Part shown: positions 1 to 6,605 of the stretch, piece by piece
How the letters are laid out: each line of letters starts with the position of its first letter
How positions within the stretch are numbered: position 1 is the stretch's first letter
Source: UBA5905 sp964609975
GTDB lineage: Bacteria; Bacillota; Clostridia; Oscillospirales; Acutalibacteraceae
Assembly (NCBI GenBank): GCA_964609975.1
Contig: CAZSTR010000042.1
Coordinates: forward strand, 1 to 9,558
Direction: 5' to 3'
DNA length: 9,558 nt
The notes under the pieces: model-generated
Told to the model about the DNA's origin: nothing
Seen by the model: the letters and a program-made list of their open reading frames with translations, nothing else
Databases searched by the model: none
Translations under genes and position numbers: made by a program

Positions 1-51
<51 letters not shown>

Positions 52-57
52 AAATTT

Positions 58-134
58 TGGCGACCCGGAACGGGCTCGAACCGTCGACCTCTAGCGTGAC
101 AGGCTAGCGTTCTAACCAGCTGAACTACCGGGCC
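58..134 (-). tRNA. tRNA-Asp(GTC)
   Basis: Complete minus-strand tRNA. The acceptor stem is GGCCCGG paired with CCGGGTC (one G-T wobble), the anticodon loop CTGTCAC gives anticodon GTC (Asp), and the T-loop is GGTTCGAGCC-like. The discriminator base is G, followed by a genome-encoded CCA (58-60 on the plus strand is tgg). It lies 11 bases after tRNA-Val and 6 before tRNA-Phe, and all three share one promoter upstream of tRNA-Val. Confidence 0.97.
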
Positions 135-145
135 ATATCCAAAAG

Positions 146-221
146 TGGTGGAAACAACAGGGCTCGAACCTGTGACCCCCTGCTTGTAAGGCAGGTGCTC
201 TACCAGCTGAGCTATGCTTCC
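146..221 (-). tRNA. tRNA-Val(TAC)
   Basis: Complete minus-strand tRNA. The acceptor stem is GGAAGCA paired with TGTTTCC (one G-T wobble), and the D-arm is GCTCAGCTGGTAGAGC. The anticodon stem CCTGC/GCAGG encloses the loop CTTACAA, giving anticodon TAC (Val). The discriminator is A and CCA is encoded at 146-148. It is the first gene of the Val-Asp-Phe cluster, with its 5' end about 25 bases downstream of the predicted transcription start. Confidence 0.97.
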
Positions 222-252
222 ATGTTCGCCGGTGATTCCTGCGACGGTGTCT

Positions 253-281
253 ATAATACACCACAAAAGCAAAAATGTCAA
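253..281 (-). promoter_or_regulatory. Sigma-A promoter of the tRNA-Val/Asp/Phe cluster
   Basis: On the minus strand there is a perfect -35 box TTGACA (276-281), a 17-base spacer, and a -10 box TATTAT (253-258). Both spacing and position fit a strong stable-RNA promoter. The stretch 259-358, between this promoter and the end of the upstream ATPase gene, is AT-rich but shows no convincing intrinsic terminator, so some read-through from the ABC transporter operon is possible. Confidence 0.85.
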
Positions 282-358
282 GAGCTTTTTTTCATTCTAT
301 CGGTTTTTTCGCAATATTTTTTTCGTTCTCCGAAAACCACCGGGAAAAGCCTGGCAAT

Positions 359-967
359 TCAAGCCTCCGCTTCCCACGAAATCAGTGCCCCGCGAAGGGG
401 CGTTCCCTCCAAAACGACGCGGCGGGCGTTCAGCGCCTGCGCCTCCTCCGCCACATGGGTCACTAGAACCACCGGTATTTCCGCCGCCCGCGCCAAAATC
501 GCCGGAACCATCGCCCGCCAAGCGTCGGCGTCCAGCCCCGTGAACGGCTCATCCAACAGCATCAGTTCCCCTGGCATCGCCGACGCCCGCGCCAGCGCCA
601 CTCGCCGCTGCTGGCCGCCGCTGAGCGCCTCCGGGAAGCTTTCTGCCTCCTCCGCCAGCCCAACCGCCGCCAACGCCGCCTCAGCCGCCTTTCGGTCAAG
701 GCCGGTGGCCACCGCCAGGTTTTCCCAGGCGCGACACCGGGGCAGCAGCCGATCCTCCTGAAACATCATACTCAACGCCTGCGGACGACGAACCGCGCCG
801 GCCGTAGGGCGTTCCAACCCCGCCAGCAAGCGCAAAAGGGTCGTTTTCCCGCACCCGGACGCACCCCAAAGGCAAACAACGCCCCGTTCGGGGAGCGTCC
901 AGCTTACCCGCTCCAGCACGGAAAAATCGCCATAGGAAAAGCTCACACTCTCTAGACCAAAGCTCAT
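359..967 (-). CDS. NitT/TauT-type ABC importer, ATP-binding protein
   Basis: Cytoplasmic ATPase subunit that powers import together with the permease and solute-binding protein encoded upstream. All ABC motifs are present: Walker A GASGCGKT at residues 35-42, Q-loop Gln70 (MMFQED), signature LSGGQ at 115-119, Walker B LMLLDE at 135-140 and switch His171 (VTH). The overall pattern resembles SsuB/TauB/NrtD-type ATPases. At about 202 residues it is shorter than the usual 240-270; the Walker A to Q-loop stretch and the C-terminal tail are both compact. I prefer the ATG at 967, because an AAGGG-type ribosome binding site lies a suitable distance upstream. A GTG at 976 would give a GTGA overlap with the permease stop but has no site ahead of it. 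The transported solute cannot be told from this subunit. Confidence 0.9.
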   Translation of the reverse strand: MSFGLESVSFSYGDFSVLERVSWTLPERGVVCLWGASGCGKTTLLRLLAGLERPTAGAVRRPQALSMMFQEDRLLPRCRAWENLAVATGLDRKAAEAALAAVGLAEEAESFPEALSGGQQRRVALARASAMPGELMLLDEPFTGLDADAWRAMVPAILARAAEIPVVLVTHVAEEAQALNARRVVLEGTPLRGALISWEAEA

Positions 968-972
968 GCCGC

Positions 973-1716
973 TCACCCTTTCTCATCGCGGAACGCCCGC
1001 AATAAAACCCGCTCCAGCACCACGCTGAGCAACACCACCGTCACCGTCCAGGCGAACACCTCCGGCGTCTCCAAATAAGTTTTCGCATCCTTCAACGCAG
1101 TTCCGATGGCAACCTCCGGGCTGCAAATCACCTCGGCGGCAATCCCGGATTTCCAAGCAAAGCCCAGGCCGGTGACACAAGCGGCACGAAAATACGGTCG
1201 CACCGAGGGAAGCCAGACATAGCGCAGGGTTTTATAGCGTCCGAACCGATACACCTGCGCCATTTCCAGCAAACGGCGATCGGTTTCCCGAATTCCGCTG
1301 TTTACATTCGTCCAAACCAACGGCAACACCATCACCGCCGCGATGAAGCCTGGAAGCACCGGCAACCGAATCCATAAATAAGCAAGGATGATAAAGGAAG
1401 CTACCGGAATCGACCGCATCCCATACAAAACCGGGGAAAACAGCACCTCCAGCAGGCGGAACCGAGCCGTCAAAATTCCTAAAACGACCCCCAGCACCAC
1501 CGCTGCGGCAAAGCCAAGCGCCACCCGCATAAGAGAAGCGCCCACCGCCATCCAAAATTCCGTCTCCCTCCACATCTGCCAAAGGGTTTTCACCACCGTC
1601 CACGGAGGCGGCAACAGCAACTCCTCGCGCAAAAGCATGGCCAGCACCTGCCAAATCAGCAGCCAAAAGGCCACCGAAGCAACCAGGAACAGCCACTTTT
1701 TTCCCTTACCCGGCAT
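973..1716 (-). CDS. NitT/TauT-type ABC importer, permease (BPD_transp_1)
   Basis: Integral membrane subunit forming the translocation path. From the chosen start it is 247 residues with about six hydrophobic segments, the first just after a Lys-rich N-terminus. The EAA loop that docks the ATPase is visible as E-M-A at residues 151-153, a Gly eight residues after the Glu, and L-P at 169-170, as in SsuC/TauC-type permeases. The start is uncertain: ATG 1716 overlaps the solute-binding gene by 11 bases and has a weak GGATGA-like site, while ATG 1728 adds four residues and is equally plausible. Either way the overlap suggests translational coupling. Its stop overlaps or abuts the start of the ATPase gene, as expected in one operon. 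Substrate unknown. Confidence 0.9.
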   Translation of the reverse strand: MPGKGKKWLFLVASVAFWLLIWQVLAMLLREELLLPPPWTVVKTLWQMWRETEFWMAVGASLMRVALGFAAAVVLGVVLGILTARFRLLEVLFSPVLYGMRSIPVASFIILAYLWIRLPVLPGFIAAVMVLPLVWTNVNSGIRETDRRLLEMAQVYRFGRYKTLRYVWLPSVRPYFRAACVTGLGFAWKSGIAAEVICSPEVAIGTALKDAKTYLETPEVFAWTVTVVLLSVVLERVLLRAFRDEKG

Positions 1717-2878
1717 AATAGAAATCATCCGCCGGCATACCCCCGCCGATGGAGGCCTTGTTGGCCGCATACAGCACATTCAAATAGCCGGAAAGCTGTG
1801 TTTTCATCTGAGCGCCGGACACGAAGGTCAGATTGCAACGGGGAATCGCCTGCTGGGCAATCGCCGCCTTCGGGATAATTTTATAGGTCTCGCACAGCTT
1901 GGCGGCGGCGGCCACATCCGCCTTCACCGCTTCAATCGACGCCTTATATTCCTGCAAAAACGCCTGCACGGCCACCGGATTCTTTTCCACAAAATCCTTG
2001 CGGGCAATGACACAGCCCATCATGAGTGCGCTGCTGCCGCCAGCCACCTTGTTCCATTCCTCAGTCATGTTCAGCGCCACCTGCACGGTCTTTCCGACGC
2101 TTTTCATCTGCACAAGGCAAGCGGTCGCCTTCGGTTCGGGAACCATCGCCACCTGAGCTTTTCCCTGCACGATCGCCGCCACCAGCGCATCGTTATCCTC
2201 AACAAAGCGAATGGTTACATCCTTTTTCGGGTCGAGTCCATTTTTCTCCAGCACATAATTGAGAATATATTCCGGGTTCGCTCCCTGACCGGAGGTATAA
2301 ATTTCCTTCCCCTTCAAATCCTGCACCGACGAAATCCCGGCGCCGCAATCCAGCATATACAGCACACCCAGCGTGTTCACCGCCAGCACCTGCACCTTCC
2401 CGGAGGTTTTCTTATACAGCGTCGAGGCCAGGTTGGTGGGCACGGCGGCGATGTCCGCAGAGCCGGAGGTAATCGCCGCCACCGCCAGCGTCGGGTCGCT
2501 CACCAAATTGAAGGTATAGTCATTCACCGCCTCTTTGGCGTCCGCGTTCGCCCACAGAGGGGCCATGCCAACCCCTGTCGGCCCAGCGATGGCAGTGACC
2601 TTCACCGCCGTTTTCGCCTGCGGCTTCGTCGTGGTGGTTGTGATTGTCGCGGTGGGTGTCGGCGCCTTCGTTGTCGTAGTTGTGATAGTGGCCGAGGGCT
2701 GGGTGCTCTCGGTTGCAGAGGCTGTGACCTCCGCGGAGGTGGAGGTCGTCGTCGAAGTCGACGCCTCTTCACCGATGCTCACCGGCGCCGAGCTTCCCCC
2801 ACCATCCGGCGAGCCGCAAGCGGCCAGCGCACACAACAACATAAACACAGCCAACAAAATTGAACCAAGCTTTTTCAT
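1706..2878 (-). CDS. NitT/TauT-type solute-binding lipoprotein
   Basis: Extracytoplasmic binding protein that delivers solute to the permease and ATPase encoded downstream. The start at 2878 is set by AGGAG (2887-2891) eight bases upstream and by a clear lipoprotein signal: Lys-Lys, a hydrophobic core, and lipobox L-A-A-C with the lipidated Cys at residue 21. Residues about 22-90 are a Ser/Thr/Pro/Ala-rich linker containing two copies of an A-T-I-T5-K-x-P block. The ligand-binding fold follows, starting near residue 92 with a KVTAIAGPTGVGMAPLW-like strand. A pattern of D-I-A-A-V-P, D-L-K-G-K and V-A-M-V-P-E-P is typical of COG0715-like, two-lobed NitT/TauT binding proteins. Total length is 390 residues. 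It sits 20 bases after the regulator gene. The ligand could be nitrate, a sulfonate, a pyrimidine or another small molecule; nothing in the sequence decides. No TPP or FMN riboswitch was recognised upstream. Confidence 0.9.
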   Translation of the reverse strand: MKKLGSILLAVFMLLCALAACGSPDGGGSSAPVSIGEEASTSTTTSTSAEVTASATESTQPSATITTTTTKAPTPTATITTTTTKPQAKTAVKVTAIAGPTGVGMAPLWANADAKEAVNDYTFNLVSDPTLAVAAITSGSADIAAVPTNLASTLYKKTSGKVQVLAVNTLGVLYMLDCGAGISSVQDLKGKEIYTSGQGANPEYILNYVLEKNGLDPKKDVTIRFVEDNDALVAAIVQGKAQVAMVPEPKATACLVQMKSVGKTVQVALNMTEEWNKVAGGSSALMMGCVIARKDFVEKNPVAVQAFLQEYKASIEAVKADVAAAAKLCETYKIIPKAAIAQQAIPRCNLTFVSGAQMKTQLSGYLNVLYAANKASIGGGMPADDFYYAG

Positions 2879-2898
2879 TTTTCTCACTCCTGTTCTTA

Positions 2899-3519
2899 TC
2901 AAATCAAATAAATCGCGCGGCCCTCCCGGCGAATTTGCCCGGCCGCCGCCAGCGCGTCCAGCGAGCGATACAGGCTGGAACGGCTGATTCCCAGATGCTC
3001 CGCCAAGGCGGTCATCCCACCGGGCAAACGCACTGCCTCGCCCCCCGGATCTCCGTGGGCGCGCAAATAGCGCCACAGGCGCTCATCGGCATCCGCGGCG
3101 GTCAGCGTCGCCAGCTGGCCGTTCAAAAAGCGAATCCGCCCGGACAAAAAGCGCACATAGCTTTCCCCCACCTGCGGATTCATCCGCATCCAGACAGAAA
3201 CCGTTTCCTGGGGGATAAACAGTAAGCGGCAATCGGTCACCGCCTCCACAACGGAGCTGTAGCTTTCCGCCCCGCCGAACAGCGCCGCCGCACCGAACAC
3301 ATCACCCGCTTGCAGGTCGTTCATCACCACCCGCCCGTGGAGCACGCGCAGACGCCCTTCCAGCACCCACACCAGCGCCCGCTCCGCCAGCGCGCTATCA
3401 TACACCGCCTCGCCCCGGCGATAAAGTCGCTCCCGTTCCGGGAGCATCGCCAAAAAGCGATTTTGCTCCTGCTCGCTCAGCCCTTCCAAAAGAAACAGCG
3501 ACATTTTTTTCGACGCCAT
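2899..3519 (-). CDS. Crp/Fnr-family transcriptional regulator
   Basis: Likely DNA-binding regulator of the transporter encoded just downstream. The 206-residue length fits the family. Residues about 20-115 form a cyclic-nucleotide-binding-like beta-roll, with the typical G-D-V-F-G turn at 72-76. A long helix follows at about 115-140, then a C-terminal winged helix with the helix-turn-helix at about 169-190 (core LAEHLGISRSSLYRSL). Two things are informative. The Arg-Ser pair that grips the cyclic-nucleotide phosphate in true CRP is not seen in the cassette (the region reads G-A-E-S-Y-S-S), and there is no N-terminal Cys cluster as in Fe-S Fnr, so the effector is probably neither cAMP nor a Fe-S cluster. 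The start at 3519 has GGAGG (3527-3531) seven bases upstream. It has its own promoter and is the first gene of the operon, which suggests local and perhaps auto-regulation. Confidence 0.92.
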   Translation of the reverse strand: MASKKMSLFLLEGLSEQEQNRFLAMLPERERLYRRGEAVYDSALAERALVWVLEGRLRVLHGRVVMNDLQAGDVFGAAALFGGAESYSSVVEAVTDCRLLFIPQETVSVWMRMNPQVGESYVRFLSGRIRFLNGQLATLTAADADERLWRYLRAHGDPGGEAVRLPGGMTALAEHLGISRSSLYRSLDALAAAGQIRREGRAIYLI

Positions 3520-3537
3520 AACCTCGCCTCCAAAAAC

Positions 3538-3551
3538 GTCCCATTTGGGAC
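3538..3551. promoter_or_regulatory. Inverted repeat, candidate operator
   Basis: The sequence GTCCCA-tt-TGGGAC has perfect six-base arms. It lies just downstream of the predicted transcription start and upstream of the ribosome binding site of the Crp/Fnr-like gene, a position from which a bound protein would block initiation or early elongation. It differs from the CRP (TGTGA-N6-TCACA) and FNR (TTGAT-N4-ATCAA) consensus sites. Autoregulation by the adjacent regulator is inferred; a short RNA hairpin in the leader is an alternative. Confidence 0.45.
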
Positions 3552-3563
3552 ACTTTCAGGACT

Positions 3564-3591
3564 ATTATACCATACATTTGAAAAAACGCAA
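3564..3591 (-). promoter_or_regulatory. Sigma-A promoter of the regulator-transporter operon
   Basis: On the minus strand there is a -35 TTGCGT (3586-3591), a 16-base spacer, and a perfect -10 TATAAT (3564-3569) preceded by TGG, an extended -10 (TGn) element. The start of transcription would fall near 3557, giving a leader of roughly 38 bases before the ATG at 3519. Confidence 0.8.
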
Positions 3592-3643
3592 CCCTTTTTC
3601 GACTTTTTCCTCTAAAACTGCCCAACCCGCAAAAAGCCACACG

Positions 3644-3679
3644 AAAAAAGCCTGTCCCCATGGAAAACAGGCTTTTTTT
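3644..3679 (-). terminator. Rho-independent terminator (possibly bidirectional)
   Basis: A6-GCCTGT, an 11-base loop, then ACAGGC-T7. The GC stem is extended by A-T pairs and both strands carry a U-tract after the hairpin. It lies 23 bases after the stop of the 160-residue membrane protein gene and before the promoter of the regulator operon, so it separates the two operons. Confidence 0.85.
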
Positions 3680-3701
3680 CGCACAGGCGCGTCCCTCTCG
3701 T

Positions 3702-4184
3702 TCAGCCACGCACATCCAGGTTGAGCCACCCCTGCCCAGTATGGGCGGAGCAATCCAGAATATACACGATGAAGCGATTTTCCGCCTCGCCGTTCGCGAA
3801 CAGCTCCTCCGAAAAGGAGAGCGTTCCGTTGCCCACGGGTAAAATCCCCGCGCCGATTTGCTTTTCGACAGCATATTCCGGATTTAGTGCGACATAATAG
3901 GCGCGCAAATCCACCAGAGAAGCTTCGCTCTCCACCAGCATCGCCCCGAAATAACGCACGCTTTTCCCTGTGCCGTCATAGCGCCCGGCGGCAGAAAAGC
4001 TGTCCAGCAAGCAGGTATCCTTCGGCAACGGAAGCCCCTTCAACTCCCGTTCCAGCCCCAGTGCGATGCCGTTGTTGACCACCGGAACAGCCAAGCCGAC
4101 CACCAATAGAAACACCCCCACCAGCACCATCAGCAACCGAATCACCCGGCGGCAGATTTCCTTTGTTTTTCCGTTCAAGCTCAA
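3702..4184 (-). CDS. Membrane-anchored protein of unknown function, exporter operon
   Basis: I do not recognise a named family. The 160-residue product has a basic N-terminus, one strong hydrophobic segment at about residues 15-36 (signal anchor or uncleaved signal), and a soluble, probably extracytoplasmic part of about 120 residues. That part contains L-P-L-P-K-D-T near 51, a G-R-Y-D-G-T-G-K turn near 67, Y-F-G-A-M-L near 77 and a Leu-rich helix near 89. There is no lipobox. The start is a TTG at 4184 that overlaps the exporter stop as TTGA, with GAAGGGA upstream as a modest ribosome binding site; no in-frame ATG fits better. The overlap implies translational coupling to the exporter, so a role in assembly, gating or substrate handling is possible but unproven. 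A terminator follows directly. Confidence 0.75.
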   Translation of the reverse strand: MSLNGKTKEICRRVIRLLMVLVGVFLLVVGLAVPVVNNGIALGLERELKGLPLPKDTCLLDSFSAAGRYDGTGKSVRYFGAMLVESEASLVDLRAYYVALNPEYAVEKQIGAGILPVGNGTLSFSEELFANGEAENRFIVYILDCSAHTGQGWLNLDVRG

Positions 4185-5557
4185 TCCGTCCCTTCATGAA
4201 ACAGCACCGCCACCGGCAAAAACAGTAACGCCGCCGCTATCAAATTCCATAGCATCGCCAGCAAAAGCCCCGGAAGCACATCCATCAGCGTGTCATAACA
4301 CCCAGGCAGCAGCGCAAAAAGCAGCTTTTTCCATGCCGGCTCCGGCGCCAAAAGCAAATAGCCGCCCTGCAAATCCCGCTGAATCGGATTTCCAAAATTT
4401 CGAAAAAAGGCACAAAAGAGCACCACCGTCGCCGGCACAGCCAGCGACACGCCACCAGCACCATTCAACAAGCCAAACAGCTCAACCAGAAGGAAAACCA
4501 CCAAATAGGTAATGCCTGTGTTGGTGAGCACATGAAAATGCGCCAGCCGATGGCGGTTATAAATCCCTTTCCAAAAAAAGGCGGACGCTCCGGCACCCCG
4601 TGTCAGCCCGTCCCGCCGCAGTCGGTCAGAACGCTCTTTTTCCCGCTTGACTGCACGCCCCTCCTGGGCAGCGGCTGTTTGCTCCTGCGCCTTCGCCGCG
4701 CACTCCATAACGGACTCATAAAAATCCGCCGGAATTCGCCAAGCGAGCCAAAAAATACCCCCGCCCAACAACAGGGTAAGCCCCGCATAAAGCAACGCCA
4801 TCCACGGCTCCTGCGCCAAAACGCAACCGACCATGCCCTTCAGCCAGCCCCAGCCCGGCATAATCCGACTGAAACCGGGACCTAACAGCCACCGTCCCGC
4901 CTGCCAAAGGGACATTTCACCCTTCCGAGACACAAGGGCAATTCCTGCCGCCAGCAGAAGCACAACGCCCCAAAGCGTCGGCCGCACATAGCGCGCCAGG
5001 CGGTCATAGGTTTTTGTCAGCGTATACACCAGCACCGACAGAAGTCGGGAAAGCGCCAGCGCCAACAGCAGCCAAGTCAACAACCCTATCGCCATCCACG
5101 GCGTCAGCGAAAGGCTTTTCATAAAATTTGGAAGCTGAAACAGCAGATACACCGAAGCAGTCAAGACTCCGCCCATCTGCACCACCAACCGGAACAAAAG
5201 CACCGCCTGGGGGCGCACCGGCGCCGAAAACAGCCAATGCACATCCGCCATCGTGAACACACCGTTTCCATTTTTCTCTGCGGACAGAATTCCGAGGATA
5301 AAAATCAACAGCAAAATCACGCCGGCGGCCGGCTCCAAATAAGAAAACAGCTCCGCCCGCTCCTCCGGCGTCAGCGAAATCTCCTCCTCGGTTTCTGCTT
5401 CGGTGACCCCGGCCTCATCCATCAAAACCGCCGCGCCAATTCCCACCACGGCGCCGAAAAGCACACAAATCACCAAAAAAAGCGCCACCCAGGTGCGAAA
5501 CAGCTTGCGCACCGAGTTGACGAAGGTGTGCGTTATGTAATAGCCCATTCCCCGCAT
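4181..5557 (-). CDS. ABC exporter membrane subunit (putative ABC_export family)
   Basis: Multi-pass membrane protein, 458 residues, that pairs with the ABC ATPase encoded immediately upstream. It has an N-terminal hydrophobic segment, an acidic extracytoplasmic stretch (E-A-E-T-E-E-E region), then further hydrophobic segments. A conserved-looking motif A-D-V-H-W-L-F-S-A-P-V-R-P-Q follows the second segment, as I recall for the clostridial putative ABC exporter family (Pfam ABC_export). A charged cytoplasmic loop (Q-T-A-A-A-Q-E-G-R to R-L-R-R-D-G) separates two membrane halves. I chose ATG 5557: it lies four bases after the ATPase stop and nine bases after GGAGGAGG. The ATG at 5581 would overlap the ATPase gene by 20 bases and use up that site. 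It seems somewhat shorter than family members I recall. The exported substrate is unknown. Confidence 0.82.
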   Translation of the reverse strand: MRGMGYYITHTFVNSVRKLFRTWVALFLVICVLFGAVVGIGAAVLMDEAGVTEAETEEEISLTPEERAELFSYLEPAAGVILLLIFILGILSAEKNGNGVFTMADVHWLFSAPVRPQAVLLFRLVVQMGGVLTASVYLLFQLPNFMKSLSLTPWMAIGLLTWLLLALALSRLLSVLVYTLTKTYDRLARYVRPTLWGVVLLLAAGIALVSRKGEMSLWQAGRWLLGPGFSRIMPGWGWLKGMVGCVLAQEPWMALLYAGLTLLLGGGIFWLAWRIPADFYESVMECAAKAQEQTAAAQEGRAVKREKERSDRLRRDGLTRGAGASAFFWKGIYNRHRLAHFHVLTNTGITYLVVFLLVELFGLLNGAGGVSLAVPATVVLFCAFFRNFGNPIQRDLQGGYLLLAPEPAWKKLLFALLPGCYDTLMDVLPGLLLAMLWNLIAAALLFLPVAVLFHEGTD

Positions 5558-5561
5558 AGCC

Positions 5562-6281
5562 TCACGCCTCCTCCGTCCCATCGGACGGCGTCTCGGTCAG
5601 GCGGAAAAAGCGTTCCTCCAGCGTTTCGCCGGACGCCGCCAGCGCGGCCGCGTCCGTTTCCTCCAGAATGTGCCCGCTTTGCATAATCAGCGCCCGATTC
5701 CACAAATCGTCCACACTGTCGATGATGTGCGTGCTAATGAGCAACGCCCCGCCCGCGGCGCGTTGTTCGGTGAAGATGGCCTTCAGCTCCTTGATGGCAT
5801 GCGGGTCCAGCCCAATCATCGGCTCGTCAAAAAGCAGATATTTCGGCCGGGGCAAAAGTGCACAGCAAATGCTCAATTTCTGTTGCATCCCCTTGGAAAG
5901 CTCGTCACCGAATTTTCGCCGCTTGTCCGCCAGCTCCATTCGCTCCAGCAGCTCCTCGGCATAGCCTCGATAATCTTGCAAGCGGTATACGCGGGCGATG
6001 AATTCCAGATGCTCTGACACGGTCAAATTTGGATACAGCGCCGGAAGCTCCGGCACATAGCCCAACAGCCGCTTCGCCTCCACGCTCTTGTTGGGCAGAC
6101 CGTCCACCCGCACCATTCCCTGATATTTCAAAAGGCCGACAATCGACTTCAGCGCCGTGCTTTTTCCGGCGCCGTTCGGCCCCAGCATCACGGTGATGCT
6201 CTCCTCCGGGAGCGAAAAGCACAAAGCCCCGTTCGCCGTCACCTTGCCATACTTTTTTGTTAAATGCTGGACCTCCAGCAT
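5562..6281 (-). CDS. ABC-2-type exporter ATP-binding protein
   Basis: Cytoplasmic ATPase of 239 residues, first gene of a three-gene exporter operon. Walker A is GPNGAGKS at residues 34-41, Walker B YLLFDEP at 148-154, the D-loop G-L-D at 157-159 and switch His185 (STH). The signature is the degenerate LSKGM at 128-132 and the Q-loop position reads V-P-E rather than V-P-Q; both changes are familiar in export ATPases of the YtrB/CcmA-like group and do not by themselves suggest inactivity. The start at 6281 has GGAGG (6290-6294) eight bases upstream. The stop lies four bases before the start chosen for the membrane subunit, so the two are almost certainly co-translated. The family exports drugs, peptides, lipids or antibiotics; no specificity can be read here. 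Confidence 0.93.
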   Translation of the reverse strand: MLEVQHLTKKYGKVTANGALCFSLPEESITVMLGPNGAGKSTALKSIVGLLKYQGMVRVDGLPNKSVEAKRLLGYVPELPALYPNLTVSEHLEFIARVYRLQDYRGYAEELLERMELADKRRKFGDELSKGMQQKLSICCALLPRPKYLLFDEPMIGLDPHAIKELKAIFTEQRAAGGALLISTHIIDSVDDLWNRALIMQSGHILEETDAAALAASGETLEERFFRLTETPSDGTEEA

Positions 6282-6316
6282 ACCAGTCCCCTCCCTTTTA
6301 TAAAAGCGCTGATTTC

Positions 6317-6345
6317 ATCATAGCACAACCCACGAAAAACCGCAA
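6317..6345 (-). promoter_or_regulatory. Sigma-A promoter of the ABC exporter operon
   Basis: On the minus strand there is a -35 TTGCGG (6340-6345), a 17-base spacer, and a -10 TATGAT (6317-6322). The leader down to the ATG at 6281 contains a 12-base perfect palindrome CTTTTATAAAAG (6295-6306), next to the ribosome binding site. The palindrome may be chance in an AT-rich spot or a regulatory site. Confidence 0.65.
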
Positions 6346-6365
6346 GAAAAACCGACAAAAAAGCG

Positions 6366-6400
6366 AAAAAGGGAAGCAGGTATCCAACCCACTTCCCTTT
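6366..6400 (-). terminator. Rho-independent terminator of copA-copZ
   Basis: Minus-strand hairpin beginning four bases after the stop of the copper gene. A stem of about 14 base pairs (A-T pairs, then GGGAAG against CTTCCC, continuing through G-T wobbles) closes a five-base loop. It is followed by T5, CG and T-rich sequence. It separates the copper gene from the ABC exporter promoter. Confidence 0.88.
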
Positions 6401-6404
6401 CCTT

Positions 6405-6605
6405 TTACAGCACCGTATAGCCGGCTTCCTCCACGGCCTTTTTCAGCGCTTCGTCCGCCACATCCTGCTCCAGTGTCACCGTCACCGTACCGGTTTCATG
6501 GCTGGCTGTGGCCGCCGCGACACCCTCCAGCGCTTCCAGCGCTTTTTTTACATGAGCCTCGCAATGGCCGCACATCATGCCCTCTACCTGGAATGTTTTT
6601 GTCAT
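6405..6605 (-). CDS. copZ: CopZ-like copper chaperone, internal in-frame start within copA
   Basis: The last 66 codons of the copA frame form a complete HMA domain that begins with its own ATG at 6605. Eight bases upstream of that ATG lies GGAGG, inside a longer AAGGAGGTG match (6612-6620), which is the best ribosome binding site in the window. The product would be M-T-K-T-F-Q-V-E-G-M-M-C-G-H-C and onward, with the Cu(I)-binding CxxC, and would hand copper to CopA or buffer it in the cytosol. It is the size and shape of a free-standing CopZ. Because there is no stop between the pump and this domain, the same DNA may give both a CopA-CopZ fusion and a free CopZ. That the internal site is used is inferred from sequence only. 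Confidence 0.65.
   Translation of the reverse strand: MTKTFQVEGMMCGHCEAHVKKALEALEGVAAATASHETGTVTVTLEQDVADEALKKAVEEAGYTVL

Noticed and set aside
282..358. Terminator between the ABC ATPase gene and the tRNA promoter
   Set aside because: There are T-rich and A-rich runs, but no stem of convincing length precedes them on the minus strand.
2635..2700. Possible minisatellite or CRISPR-like repeat in the binding-protein gene
   Set aside because: The two similar blocks encode the Thr-rich linker in frame. There are only two copies, with no regular spacers.
1388..2863. Long plus-strand open frame antisense to the permease and binding-protein genes (similarly 7932-8990 opposite copA)
   Set aside because: The translations are His/Arg/Pro-rich with no domain pattern and lie opposite well-supported genes. 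They are typical antisense shadows in GC-rich coding DNA.
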